A stretch of 47,445 nucleotides of DNA from contig DFFU01000018.1 in assembly GCA_002372315.1 (NCBI GenBank), positions 1-47,445 of the forward strand, read 5' to 3'. Positions within the stretch are counted from its first letter, which is position 1. Each line of letters starts with the position of its first letter. Both the position numbers and the translations under genes were made by a program. This DNA comes from Alphaproteobacteria bacterium UBA3768 (GTDB lineage Bacteria > Pseudomonadota > Alphaproteobacteria > CAAHEQ01 > UBA3637). Of this stretch, positions 1-7,854 are shown one piece after another. The notes beneath the pieces were generated by a model. The model saw only the letters and a list, made by a program, of their open reading frames with translations, searched no databases and was not told where the DNA came from.

Positions 1-885
1 CAATGCCAAATGTGTGATAGCCTCATAGGAACATGCCAAGATACCTCTGATAAGGCGACTGTCAGTGTAGGTGGAACTTGCTCTTATAATTGTCAGTGTC
101 AAAGCGGTTTGTGCGTGGATGGAAAATGTGTTTTCTCTGATCAAAATTGTGTGCCTGAATGTCAAGCAAATCATTGTCAAATGTGTAATACACTTACTGG
201 AACATGTCAAGATACCTCAGATAAAGAAAGTGTCAGTAAAAATGGCGCCTGTTCTTATGATTGTCAATGTCAGGATGGGCTATGTGTAAATGGAAAATGT
301 GTACCTTACTGTACAGAAGATGAAAAATTTGGTGTCATTTTCATGATTGATCGGAGTGGGTCTACAGATGACAAAAGTGATGTTTGTAAAGAATGGAAAA
401 CAAACGGAAAATGTGATAAAAAATATAAGTATAAAGAACTCATTAAAAATATTTTGAACAACATCACACTTTATGATAATATTTATTCGGCGGTTTACCT
501 TTCTGCAAAACATAGTGATAGTGAACCTTCAGGACTTAAATGGGGAGTACATTCTATCTCTAAAGTTCGGAACAATTTTGAGTATGATATAAAAAAGGGG
601 TCAAAATTTGATGTGGCGTTCCAAAAAGTTTCAAAGATCTGTCAAAATTACGAAGGGTTAAAAATTGTTTATATGTTGATAACCGATGGTAAAGTATCCA
701 ACAAAGATAATTTGGCAGGAACTGCTTCAACTATCAGAAAAAAATGCAAAAACGTTGAGTTTGTTTTGATTTCAGCAGAAAAAGTTCTTAGTCCAGATAA
801 GTACTGTACTCTGAACAATGCAAATGCATGCATGGAATACTTCAATGAACAGGTAAACTCAAACGTTTGCGTTCAAAAAGAATAA
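1..885 (+). CDS. Cys-rich repeat protein with C-terminal VWA domain (5' partial)
   Basis: The frame is already open at base 1, so the true start lies outside the window; the ATG at 10 is internal to a repeat. The visible part has two Cys-rich repeats of 57 residues sharing the core CSYxCQCQxGLCVxGKCV, then a von Willebrand factor A-like domain. That domain starts with a hydrophobic strand and the MIDAS motif MIDRSGS (DxSxS) and carries a later ITDGK, consistent with a metal-dependent adhesion fold. The C-terminus adds three more Cys. VWA domains usually mediate protein-protein or matrix binding outside the cell. The Cys modules resemble those of the pilin-like proteins elsewhere in this window, so an extracytoplasmic location is likely. 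Whether it also has a pilin-like N-terminus cannot be seen. Confidence 0.8.
   Translation, partial: QCQMCDSLIGTCQDTSDKATVSVGGTCSYNCQCQSGLCVDGKCVFSDQNCVPECQANHCQMCNTLTGTCQDTSDKESVSKNGACSYDCQCQDGLCVNGKCVPYCTEDEKFGVIFMIDRSGSTDDKSDVCKEWKTNGKCDKKYKYKELIKNILNNITLYDNIYSAVYLSAKHSDSEPSGLKWGVHSISKVRNNFEYDIKKGSKFDVAFQKVSKICQNYEGLKIVYMLITDGKVSNKDNLAGTASTIRKKCKNVEFVLISAEKVLSPDKYCTLNNANACMEYFNEQVNSNVCVQKE
4..340 (+). repeat. Tandem in-frame coding repeat, 171-bp period
   Basis: Two copies of a 57-codon unit lie head to tail: CQMC at base 4 recurs at base 175, and CSYNCQCQ recurs as CSYDCQCQ one period later. The copies are clearly related at DNA level but diverged. The array probably continues to the left of the window. 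Confidence 0.8.
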
Positions 886-909
886 TATCATGGAAAATTA
901 TAAATAATA

Positions 910-926
910 AAACACCTTTATGGTGT
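910..926 (-). terminator. Possible terminator after the gatCAB-968 operon
   Basis: A short stem ACACC/GGTGT with a five-base loop is followed on the minus strand by a T-rich tract (TTTTATTATTT). The stem is only 5 bp, so this is a weak candidate. Confidence 0.4.
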
Positions 927-967
927 AGTCACCGCATATTACGAATTTTTTGGTGAAAATCTGGGCA

Positions 968-1408
968 TTATTTGCCAGCATTAAAAACGCCCGACTTACG
1001 ATAAAATTCCAATGCTTCTTTGTACTCTTTTGTTCCAGATTGAGCATATTTAATGTGTACATCAATTCCCGATTTTTTATATTCTTGAACGACTTTTTCT
1101 CTGTGTTCAAAATAGGCCTTATCGCCTTCTTTTTCTTCAAAAGTATCTTTTATTATCCCAGCGCCTTCCTTAAAATCTTTAAAAAGAGAAAAATTACTCA
1201 GGTGTTCAATAGGGGCATTACAAAAAGCTTTAAAGGCCACAGGATTTTTTTTTGCCCAAACACCACCATAAATCAATACTCCAACCAAGGCCAAACGTCG
1301 CATGAGTATAAAAAAGCGCCCAATTTGTTCGCGACGATACTCTCGCTTCATGTCTTTCATACGACGTTCACGAAAGATATCCTGCAAAGTTTGGGGTTTT
1401 TGGGCCAT
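968..1408 (-). CDS. Small single-span membrane protein, unknown
   Basis: This 146-residue protein is not recognised as a named family. Residues 1-35 are strongly basic with several RR/KR pairs, followed by a single hydrophobic segment (about 38-52, LALVGVLIYGGVWA) and a charged, mostly helical C-terminal part. This predicts a one-span inner-membrane protein with a basic cytoplasmic N-terminus. The ATG lies 3 nt after the gatB stop, so it is the fourth gene of the gatCAB operon and presumably cotranscribed. No catalytic motif is visible. Confidence 0.7.
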   Translation of the reverse strand: MAQKPQTLQDIFRERRMKDMKREYRREQIGRFFILMRRLALVGVLIYGGVWAKKNPVAFKAFCNAPIEHLSNFSLFKDFKEGAGIIKDTFEEKEGDKAYFEHREKVVQEYKKSGIDVHIKYAQSGTKEYKEALEFYRKSGVFNAGK

Positions 1409-1411
1409 TAG

Positions 1412-2863
1412 TTATCCTCCCAGTTTTTTATTCAAAATCTGATTAGCCAATGCTGGGTTTGCTTTACCGTGGGAAGCTTTCATAATCTGGCCCACCAACC
1501 AACCTTTCAATTTATCCTTACCGGCTTTAATTTCGGCCACCTGTTCAGGATTCGCTGCCATCACCTCATCCACAATTTTTTCAATGGCACCTGTATCGGT
1601 GTTTTGTTTTAATCCTTTTTCTTCCACGATTGTGGCGGGATCTTTACCTGTTTCAATCATAAACTGGAACACATCTTTGGCAATTTTTCCAGAAATAGTA
1701 TTATTTCCAATAAGGCCAACCAGTGCACCCAAATTTTCGGCACTGACAGGACTTTTGGCAATCGGTAAGCATTCTTTGTTCAAATAAGCAAACAAATCGC
1801 CCATCACCCAGTTGGCCACCTTTTTGGCATCTTGACCCTTGGCTGCCGTTTCAAAATAGGCTGCTATTTCACGATCTGCCGTCAAAACGGAAGCATCATA
1901 AGGGGTCAAGCCCAATTCAGAAATATAGCGCGCCTTTTTGGCCTCGGGCAATTCTGGTAAGTTCTTACGAATATTTTCAATATACTCATCCGTCAAAACC
2001 ACCGGCAATAAATCAGGATCAGGGAAGTAACGATAGTCGTTGGCATTTTCTTTACCGCGCATAGGCCGTGTTTCACCATTATCGGAATCATAGAGCCGAG
2101 TTTCCTGTTTAATCGTTCCGCCATTTTCATAAATTTCAACTTGACGATTGGCTTCCACCTCAATGGCATGCATCACAAAACGCACTGAGTTCACGTTTTT
2201 CGTTTCCGTACGCGTGCGGAATCCCGTTTCACCCACAGGGCGCACTGATACGTTCACATCACAACGCATAGAGCCTTCATCCATATTCCCATCGCAAGTA
2301 CCCAATGCACGCACAATCGCACGTAACTGGCGCAAATATTCACCAGCTTCTTCGGGGGAATGCATATCAGGCTTGGATACAATTTCCATCAATCCCACAC
2401 CTGCACGATTGAGATCAATAAAGGTTTTTGTTGGACTCATATCATGGATGGATTTACCAGCATCTTGTTCCAAATGCAAACGTTCCACACCAATTTTGCG
2501 AGTCCCTTCGGATGTTGTTACCTCAATAAAACCTTCCCCCACAATCGGATGATAAAGTTGGGAAATCTGATAGCCTTGTGGCAAATCTGCATAGAAATAA
2601 TTTTTGCGGTCAAAACGTGAATACTTATTAATTCGGGCATTTAATCCTAAACCTGTCTTTACGCACTGCTCAATACACTTTTCATTAACCTTTGGCAACA
2701 TCCCTGGAAATCCCGCATCAATGAAGGACACGTGTGTATTTTGTTCACCACCAAATACAGCACTGGCACCAGAAAATACTTTGGCATTGGATAAAATTTC
2801 ACAGTGCACTTCTAACCCAATCACTAACTCCCAATCTGTTGTTTTACCTTTAATCGTGTACAT
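1412..2863 (-). CDS. gatB: Asp-tRNA(Asn)/Glu-tRNA(Gln) amidotransferase subunit B
   Basis: GatB is the tRNA-binding and kinase subunit of the GatCAB amidotransferase. The complex converts mischarged Glu-tRNA(Gln) and/or Asp-tRNA(Asn) to Gln-tRNA(Gln) and Asn-tRNA(Asn). The 483 residues match the usual length. The N-terminus has the family motif GLEVHCEILSNAKVFSG, then YADLPQGYQISQ and the conserved MEIVSKPDMHSPEEA. The C-terminal third is the helical tail domain ending in LANQILNKKLGG. The start is preceded by AAAGGA at good spacing. It lies 3 nt after gatA in the gatC-gatA-gatB order. Its presence implies at least one indirect aminoacylation route here. Confidence 0.97.
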   Translation of the reverse strand: MYTIKGKTTDWELVIGLEVHCEILSNAKVFSGASAVFGGEQNTHVSFIDAGFPGMLPKVNEKCIEQCVKTGLGLNARINKYSRFDRKNYFYADLPQGYQISQLYHPIVGEGFIEVTTSEGTRKIGVERLHLEQDAGKSIHDMSPTKTFIDLNRAGVGLMEIVSKPDMHSPEEAGEYLRQLRAIVRALGTCDGNMDEGSMRCDVNVSVRPVGETGFRTRTETKNVNSVRFVMHAIEVEANRQVEIYENGGTIKQETRLYDSDNGETRPMRGKENANDYRYFPDPDLLPVVLTDEYIENIRKNLPELPEAKKARYISELGLTPYDASVLTADREIAAYFETAAKGQDAKKVANWVMGDLFAYLNKECLPIAKSPVSAENLGALVGLIGNNTISGKIAKDVFQFMIETGKDPATIVEEKGLKQNTDTGAIEKIVDEVMAANPEQVAEIKAGKDKLKGWLVGQIMKASHGKANPALANQILNKKLGG

Positions 2864-2866
2864 TTT

Positions 2867-4333
2867 TTATCCTTTCACATGATGGGGTTTTTGATTGAAG
2901 TTGGCGGCTTTTTCCAACACATCTGCCACTTGAAATACTGTATTTTCATCAAAATGCTTTCCTATCACTTGTAATCCAATAGGCAGACCATTTTGCGATA
3001 ACCCAACGGGCAAAGAAAGACTTGGAACACCCGCAAGACTGGCTGGCGTTGTAAACACATCTCCTGCATAAATATCAATTGGCTTCATTGTCTTCATTTC
3101 GGCTTCGCTTAAAGCTGGTGTTGGCGCTGCAGGCACCAATAAAGCATCCACCACTTTAAAAACTTCCATAAAGTCATTATATATCAAACGGCGTACGCGT
3201 TGAGCCCGTGTATAATAGGCATCATAAAACCCCGCTGACAACACAAAAGTGCCTAACAAAATTCGGCGTACCACTTCGTCCCCAAAACCATCTGTACGGG
3301 AATTTTCATAGAGCTCATCCAAATTTTTGCCCTCCACACGTGTGGTGTAACGCACACCATCATAGCGTGATAAATTGGAACTGGCCTCAGCACACGCCAC
3401 AATATAATACACAGGTAAGGCGTACTTTGTGTGGGGCAATGATACTTCCACAATTTCTGCCCCTGCATCTTTTAAAAGTTGAATTCCTTTGTCCCAAGTA
3501 GCTTGCACATCCTGATTTAATCCATCCAATCTGTATTCTTTGGGAATACCAATTTTTTTACCACGAATATCGCCCGTCAAAACTTTTGTAAAATCTGGTA
3601 CAGGTACATTGGCCACTGTGGAATCTTTTTCATCATAGCCCGCCATGACACCCAGCATTAAAGCGCAATCAGCCACAGAGCGTGCCATTGGGCCTGCTTG
3701 ATCCAAAGAACTGGCAAACGCTACAATCCCATAACGCGAACAACGCCCATAGGTTGGTTTAATTCCAGTAATACCACAAAAACTGGCTGGTTGACGAATG
3801 GAGCCCCCAGTATCAGAGCCTGTCGCCGCCATACAAAGGCCTGCGGCCACTGCTGCTGCCGAACCACCCGAAGAACCACCCGGCACCAAATCCAAATTCC
3901 ATGGATTTTTGGTTGTGCCAAAGTAGCTAGTCATGGTAGATCCACCCATCGCGAACTGGTCAGTATTCACCTTTCCCAACATGACTGTTCCGGCGTCAAT
4001 CAATTTTTGAGAAACAGTGGATTCATAAGGGGGAATAAACTTGGATAAAATTTTACTGGCTGCCGTTGTACGAATCCCTTTGGTGCAATACAAATCTTTG
4101 TTGGCAATAGGAATCCCATCTAACGCCCCCAATGTTTCCCCTTTGGCTCTGCGTGCATCGGATTTTTCGGCATCAGCCAAAGCCCGTTCTGGTGTTTCGG
4201 TAATAAAGGCATTCAATACACGCGCATTTTCCATCTCGACTAAATGCACTTTGGTGAGTTCCACAGAGGAAATTTCTTTATTGGCCAATTTTTGGGTGGC
4301 TTCCCCAATTGTTAAGTCTGTTAAATTTGTCAT
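2867..4333 (-). CDS. gatA: Asp-tRNA(Asn)/Glu-tRNA(Gln) amidotransferase subunit A
   Basis: GatA is the glutaminase/amidase subunit that releases ammonia for GatB. The 488-residue protein shows the amidase-signature Ser-cisSer-Lys apparatus: K79 in GIPIANKDLYCTKG, then the Gly/Ser-rich PGGSSGGSAAAVAAGL, and the second serine region SDTGGSIRQPASFCG. The ATG overlaps the gatC stop by one base (TAATG), typical of translational coupling. No truncation or missing active-site residue is seen. Confidence 0.97.
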   Translation of the reverse strand: MTNLTDLTIGEATQKLANKEISSVELTKVHLVEMENARVLNAFITETPERALADAEKSDARRAKGETLGALDGIPIANKDLYCTKGIRTTAASKILSKFIPPYESTVSQKLIDAGTVMLGKVNTDQFAMGGSTMTSYFGTTKNPWNLDLVPGGSSGGSAAAVAAGLCMAATGSDTGGSIRQPASFCGITGIKPTYGRCSRYGIVAFASSLDQAGPMARSVADCALMLGVMAGYDEKDSTVANVPVPDFTKVLTGDIRGKKIGIPKEYRLDGLNQDVQATWDKGIQLLKDAGAEIVEVSLPHTKYALPVYYIVACAEASSNLSRYDGVRYTTRVEGKNLDELYENSRTDGFGDEVVRRILLGTFVLSAGFYDAYYTRAQRVRRLIYNDFMEVFKVVDALLVPAAPTPALSEAEMKTMKPIDIYAGDVFTTPASLAGVPSLSLPVGLSQNGLPIGLQVIGKHFDENTVFQVADVLEKAANFNQKPHHVKG

Positions 4334-4620
4334 TATTCCACCACCTTTGGTACCACATAAAAACCTTGAACGGATTCAGGCGCATTGGCCATTAAATCTG
4401 CTTGTTGATCACCTTCTGTTACCTTATCTTCACGCATCGGTGCAATACCTTCAGTAACAGAAATCAAGGGTTCTACACCTTCAATATTCACTTCTTTTAA
4501 TTGTTCTACCCAATCTAAAATACTTTGCAGGTCATTTAAGATTTTACCTTCACGTTCGACAGGAAGTTTTAGTCGTGCCAACCATGATAAATTTTGAATT
4601 GTTCTTTGATCTAAGGCCAT
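4333..4620 (-). CDS. gatC: Asp-tRNA(Asn)/Glu-tRNA(Gln) amidotransferase subunit C
   Basis: This 95-residue first gene of the operon matches GatC, the small subunit that wraps around and stabilises GatA. Typical features are the N-terminal QRTIQNLSWLARLKL helix, the central ILDWVEQLKEVNIEGVEPL segment, and the conserved PMREDKVTEG motif. The start is supported by AAGGAG upstream. A promoter with TTGACT and TATACT lies just upstream, and a terminator separates it from the DUF378 gene. Confidence 0.95.
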   Translation of the reverse strand: MALDQRTIQNLSWLARLKLPVEREGKILNDLQSILDWVEQLKEVNIEGVEPLISVTEGIAPMREDKVTEGDQQADLMANAPESVQGFYVVPKVVE

Positions 4621-4645
4621 TTTAACTCCTTTTTGAATAGGCAGA

Positions 4646-4674
4646 AGTATAACGCCTTTTCACCCAAAAGTCAA
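4646..4674 (-). promoter_or_regulatory. gatC: Sigma-70-type promoter of the gatCAB operon
   Basis: On the minus strand, TTGACT (4674-4669), a 17-bp spacer and TATACT (4651-4646) lie about 25 bp before the gatC ATG. The leader is short and carries an AAGGAG ribosome site. Confidence 0.75.
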
Positions 4675-4700
4675 GAAAAAACCCGCTGTGAAAGCGGGTT
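4675..4700 (-). terminator. Intrinsic terminator after the DUF378 gene
   Basis: Stem AACCCGCT/AGCGGGTT with a five-base loop, followed on the minus strand by TTTTTTC. It separates the DUF378 gene from gatC; the gatC -35 box sits directly beside it. Confidence 0.85.
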
Positions 4701-4708
4701 CTTCAATT

Positions 4709-4918
4709 TTATTCTTCTACCATTATCTTGGGCGAATAAAAATAATCAATAATAGCCCAAATGGTTGCCAATCCCACCAAAATGTAAACAACACGTGATA
4801 GAATTGTCATTGTTCCGAACAAAAAGGCGACTAAATCAAAATCAAACAATCCCACAGATCCCCAATTTAATCCACCAATTGCCATCAACAATAAGCATGT
4901 CTTTGTAATCCAAGTCAT
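4709..4918 (-). CDS. DUF378 family two-span membrane protein
   Basis: A 69-residue protein with two hydrophobic segments. The signature LLMAIGGLNWGSVGLFDFD is characteristic of DUF378 (YuzA-like) membrane proteins, whose function is unknown. A longer reading from 4969 is possible, but the ATG at 4918 has a near-perfect GGAGG six bases upstream and gives the usual family N-terminus (MTWITK). It forms a single-gene unit closed by its own terminator. Confidence 0.85.
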   Translation of the reverse strand: MTWITKTCLLLMAIGGLNWGSVGLFDFDLVAFLFGTMTILSRVVYILVGLATIWAIIDYFYSPKIMVEE

Positions 4919-5035
4919 ATTTCCTCCTTTGATAAAATGACTTTTCTCACATAGGATTCTTTTTTTCAATTTTCAACTTGTTTTTCGTTTAAAAGTTGCA
5001 TATATTAGATAAAAATTCTTTTAATAGGTGTAATT

Positions 5036-5230
5036 ATGAAAAATAAAAAAAATTTATATCCAAATTTTATCCTGTATGACACAGGAATCCAAAAAGAATT
5101 CGCCCAAATGTGTCAAAATTTTCATTCACAAACAACTCAAGACACTCCTTCTTCGGATTGGTTGATTATTGACAATGATACAGGTAAAATTATTACTTTG
5201 CCATCAAAGGCTAACACGACAAAAACGTAA
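5036..5230 (+). CDS. Small hypothetical protein
   Basis: A 64-residue ORF with no recognised family, no membrane segment and no signal peptide. It is polar, with a short hydrophobic patch DWLIIDNDTGKIITLP near the C-terminus. An AGGTG sequence lies eight bases before the ATG. It is divergent from the DUF378 gene and 38 bp upstream of map. It fills its gap neatly and has a plausible ribosome site, but could still be a chance ORF in AT-rich DNA. Confidence 0.5.
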   Translation: MKNKKNLYPNFILYDTGIQKEFAQMCQNFHSQTTQDTPSSDWLIIDNDTGKIITLPSKANTTKT

Positions 5231-5233
5231 AAA

Positions 5234-5261
5234 TTGCATTTTTTGTTTTTTTGTGTATAAT
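5234..5261 (+). promoter_or_regulatory. map: map promoter, predicted leaderless
   Basis: TTGCAT (5234-5239), a 16-bp T-rich spacer and a consensus TATAAT (5256-5261). Only seven bases separate the -10 box from the ATG at 5269 and there is no Shine-Dalgarno, so transcription should begin at or within a base or two of the start codon. Confidence 0.75.
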
Positions 5262-5268
5262 AATATAT

Positions 5269-6057
5269 ATGACTGATTTAACAATTTATTCTTTAAAAGA
5301 TTTCCCCGCTCTGCGCAGAGCTGGTCGTACCGCTGCAGAAGTGTTGGATTATATTACCCCTTTTGTCAAACCAGGTGTAACTACTGAGTATTTGGATGAT
5401 TTAATGGATGCCTTTATCATTAAACAGGGCGCACGAACAGCGTGTCGTGGTTATCATGGATATCCCAAATGCACCTGCATTTCACCCAACCATGTCATCT
5501 GTCATGGGATTCCATCGGCTGATAAAATTTTGAAAGCAGGCGACATTATCAACATTGACGTGACCGTTATCGTGAATGGTTGGTATGGTGATACTTCGCG
5601 CATGTTTTATGTGGGAAAACCTTCCATTAAAGCACGCCGTTTAGTGGAAAATACTTATCACACAATGATGGCTGGAATTCAAGAAGCTGCTCCTGGAAAA
5701 ACAACAGGGGATATTGGCGCTGTGATGGAAGAAGTCGCCAATAGAGAAGGTTTTTCCACTGTTCATGATTATTGTGGCCACGGCTGCGGTCGCGTGTTTC
5801 ATGGCGCACCCAATATTTTAAATTATGGCACTCGCGGTAAGGGGATTAAGTTGATTCCAGGCCTTGTTTTTACGGTAGAACCTATGGTCAACACTGGTTC
5901 AGGCGATACTTTAACTTTACAAGATGGTTGGACAACTGTTACACGAGATAAAGGGCTTTCTGCCCAATTTGAACATATGATTGGTATCACTGAGACAGGA
6001 TATGAAATTTTCACTCTTTCCCCTAAAGGGTACACTTTTCCTCCGTATAAAGATTAA
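5269..6057 (+). CDS. map: Type I methionine aminopeptidase
   Basis: This 262-residue enzyme removes the initiator methionine from nascent proteins. With the start at 5269, the first two metal-ligand aspartates fall at D97 and D108, as in the E. coli enzyme (NIDVTVIVNGWYGDTSRMF). The His ligand is in GHGCGRVFHGAPNIL, and the Glu ligands are in FTVEPMV and QFEHMIGIT. The upstream in-frame start at 5251 would lie inside the -10 box and was rejected. No Shine-Dalgarno precedes the ATG; the mRNA is predicted to be leaderless. Confidence 0.96.
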   Translation: MTDLTIYSLKDFPALRRAGRTAAEVLDYITPFVKPGVTTEYLDDLMDAFIIKQGARTACRGYHGYPKCTCISPNHVICHGIPSADKILKAGDIINIDVTVIVNGWYGDTSRMFYVGKPSIKARRLVENTYHTMMAGIQEAAPGKTTGDIGAVMEEVANREGFSTVHDYCGHGCGRVFHGAPNILNYGTRGKGIKLIPGLVFTVEPMVNTGSGDTLTLQDGWTTVTRDKGLSAQFEHMIGITETGYEIFTLSPKGYTFPPYKD

Positions 6058-6061
6058 CAAC

Positions 6062-6090
6062 TTGATTATTTTGTTTAAAGATTGTATAAT
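6062..6090 (+). promoter_or_regulatory. tRNA-Arg promoter
   Basis: TTGATT (6062-6067), a 17-bp spacer and TATAAT (6085-6090), eleven bases before the mature tRNA 5' end. Confidence 0.75.
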
Positions 6091-6101
6091 AATGACGTTT
6101 T

Positions 6102-6178
6102 GCGCCTGTAGCTCAGCTGGATAGAGTGTCGCCCTCCGAAGGCGAAGGTCGTGAGTTCGAATCTCGCCAGGCGCGCCA
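6102..6178 (+). tRNA. tRNA-Arg (CCG)
   Basis: A complete 77-nt cloverleaf. The acceptor stem GCGCCTG pairs with CAGGCGC and CCA is encoded in the gene. The D-arm contains TAGCTCAGCTGGATAGAG. The anticodon arm is TCGCC-CTCCGAA-GGCGA, giving anticodon CCG (reads CGG), and the T-arm has GTTCGAATC. Confidence 0.95.
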
Positions 6179-6387
6179 ATTAATTTAAATATTTTCTCTC
6201 AAAGAATTTTTTGTGAAAATAGTTCGTAAATAGCAGAAAATGGCTGTTTTTGGTCTTTCAAGATTGTAAATTGGCTGACGCACAATTTATCCCTCACTTT
6301 GTTCGGGACCGCCTCTGGCGTCCTGTCTGCGGGGCATAATACGCCCTTTGCCACCAAACTCTTATAAGTGATTTTAAAATAAAGGAA
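6179..6387. other. Intergenic segment between two tRNA genes with a GC-richer core
   Basis: About 210 bp with no credible gene. The centre (about 6290-6360) is clearly richer in G and C than its AT-rich surroundings. A minus-strand frame of 76 codons runs through it but overlaps the tRNA-Glu 3' end and has no ribosome site. No terminal inverted repeats were found. It may be a remnant or one copy of a dispersed repeat. Confidence 0.4.
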
Positions 6388-6409
6388 AAACGCCCATTTA
6401 AGGACGTTT
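6388..6409 (-). terminator. Intrinsic terminator after tRNA-Glu
   Basis: On the minus strand the stem AAACGTCC/GGGCGTTT (one G-T pair) is followed by TTTCCTTTATTTT. It lies 8 bp downstream of the tRNA-Glu CCA end. Confidence 0.7.
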
Positions 6410-6417
6410 ACATTTGA

Positions 6418-6493
6418 TGGCGACCCCAATGAGATTCGAACTCATGTTACCGCCGTGAAAGGGCGATGTCCTAGGCCTCTAGACGATGGGGTC
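6418..6493 (-). tRNA. tRNA-Glu (TTC)
   Basis: A complete 76-nt cloverleaf on the minus strand. The acceptor stem GACCCCA pairs with TGGGGTC, discriminator G, and CCA is encoded. The anticodon arm TCGCC-CTTTCAC-GGCGG gives anticodon TTC (reads GAA/GAG). The T-arm contains GTTCGAATC. Confidence 0.95.
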
Positions 6494-6589
6494 TAACAAA
6501 AGACGAATAGTATTATACCTTAAATTTTGTTTTTTTGCAAGAATTATTTTTCTATAACAAAAAAAATACAATCTCCCCCAAAATTACGC

Positions 6590-6618
6590 TTGACAGAAAA
6601 GTCTTTTTTTTTTATTCT
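6590..6618 (+). promoter_or_regulatory. Promoter of the carboxypeptidase operon, predicted leaderless, T10 in spacer
   Basis: Consensus TTGACA (6590-6595), a 17-bp spacer and TATTCT (6613-6618). Seven bases separate the -10 box from the ATG at 6626 and there is no Shine-Dalgarno. A run of ten T (6604-6613) fills most of the spacer and enters the -10 box. Confidence 0.7.
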
Positions 6619-6625
6619 TTTCAGT

Positions 6626-7843
6626 ATGCATTATGCTTTATTAAAGGGGATTTTATTACTTTGTTTTTTTTGTGTTTTTCCCGCTTGGGCACAAGAAAAA
6701 GTTTGTGCATCTTTAATCGCAGACGCACAAAGTGGTTATCTTTTTTTTAAAGACAATGTTCAAGCAGAAATTGCCCCAGCATCCTTAACAAAATTAATGA
6801 CGTTATATATTACTTTTTCTGCATTGGAAAATGGATGGTTAAAATGGGATGATAAATTGCCCGTTTCAAGTTATGCAGCTTCTCAACCTAGGACCAATTT
6901 GGGACTGTATGCTGGACAAACCTTGACAGTTCGTCAAGCAGTGGAAAGCATGATTGTTCATTCGGCCAATGATGCGGCGGTTGTATTAGCAGAAGCCTTA
7001 TCTAAAGATGAAATATCTTTTGCGATTTTAATGACACGTACTGCCCGACAATTAAAAATGAATCATACTTTTTTCAAAAACGCTTCAGGATTACATGATG
7101 AGAATCAAAAGACAACGCCTCATGACATGGCTATTTTGGCATTAGCTCTGATTCATCATTTTCCGCAATATTATCCTTTATTTGCCCAAAAATCTTGCGA
7201 ATTAAATGGTAAAACCTATACGAGTCATAATCGATTGTTGCATGATTATCCAGGTATAGAAGGAATGAAAACAGGCTATGTTGCGGCAAGTGGTTATAAT
7301 ATTATTTCAACCGCACAACAAGATGGTACACGCTTAATCGGTATAGTGATGGGTGCCGAATCAAAGCAGGATCGAGATCAAAAAATTAAAAATCTGTTAA
7401 ACAAAGGTTTCAAAAAAGTGACCATCCAAAAGCAAGCGGTAAATAGCGGTCAATTAAATCCAGCACTAGATCCTTTACATCGCCATTTAATGTTGAAAAA
7501 AGCTGATATGACACCCTTTGCATTTGATATAAAGAAAAACACACAAAATGCTATCAAATTAGCACAACTAACTTATCTGCCCCCCCTTCAAACAATACAA
7601 TCTCATCCAACATTACCTTGGACTATTCAAGTAGGGGCATTTAAGTCAGTGGCACGTGCTATTCAGTCAGCACAAAATGCTTTGGACTTATTAAAAGCCC
7701 CTGATATAAGGATTACAACCCCTTCACTTTCTTCCATTCACCGTGCGCAACTGACTGGTTTTTCCGATAAAAATGGTGCTGAACAGGCGTGCCTTTATCT
7801 CAACCAAAGAGATGTTCCATGCTTTTTAGTCACAAAATCATAA
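6626..7843 (+). CDS. D-alanyl-D-alanine carboxypeptidase (S11/PBP5-like) with SPOR domain
   Basis: This 405-residue periplasmic enzyme trims the terminal D-Ala of peptidoglycan stem peptides. It begins with a signal peptide (MHYALLKGILLLCFFCVFPAWA, cleaved before QE). It carries all three penicillin-binding motifs of the S11 family: SLTK (SxxK), SAND (SxN) and MKTGYV (KTG). The C-terminal ~75 residues (from about LPWTIQVGAFKSVARAI) form a SPOR domain, which binds denuded septal glycan and suggests a division-site role. SPOR fusions to S11 enzymes are known in Alphaproteobacteria. The ATG at 6626 was chosen because it gives the clean signal peptide and sits seven bases after the -10 box. First gene of a three-gene operon. 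Confidence 0.93.
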   Translation: MHYALLKGILLLCFFCVFPAWAQEKVCASLIADAQSGYLFFKDNVQAEIAPASLTKLMTLYITFSALENGWLKWDDKLPVSSYAASQPRTNLGLYAGQTLTVRQAVESMIVHSANDAAVVLAEALSKDEISFAILMTRTARQLKMNHTFFKNASGLHDENQKTTPHDMAILALALIHHFPQYYPLFAQKSCELNGKTYTSHNRLLHDYPGIEGMKTGYVAASGYNIISTAQQDGTRLIGIVMGAESKQDRDQKIKNLLNKGFKKVTIQKQAVNSGQLNPALDPLHRHLMLKKADMTPFAFDIKKNTQNAIKLAQLTYLPPLQTIQSHPTLPWTIQVGAFKSVARAIQSAQNALDLLKAPDIRITTPSLSSIHRAQLTGFSDKNGAEQACLYLNQRDVPCFLVTKS

Positions 7844-7854
7844 AAAGGATGCGA

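Noticed and set aside
1..340. Repeats considered as a CRISPR-like or satellite array
   Set aside because: The period is 171 bp, in frame, and encodes a Cys module; there are no spacers.
950..1411. 153-residue plus-strand frame
   Set aside because: Antisense to the small membrane protein at 968-1408, which fits the gatCAB operon with 3-nt spacing. The antisense frame is Phe-rich low complexity.
2148..2552. 134-residue plus-strand frame
   Set aside because: Antisense to gatB, which has full family motifs on the other strand.
6199..6429. 76-codon minus-strand frame between the two tRNAs
   Set aside because: Its start lies inside tRNA-Glu and no ribosome site is visible. The odd base composition is reported as a finding instead.
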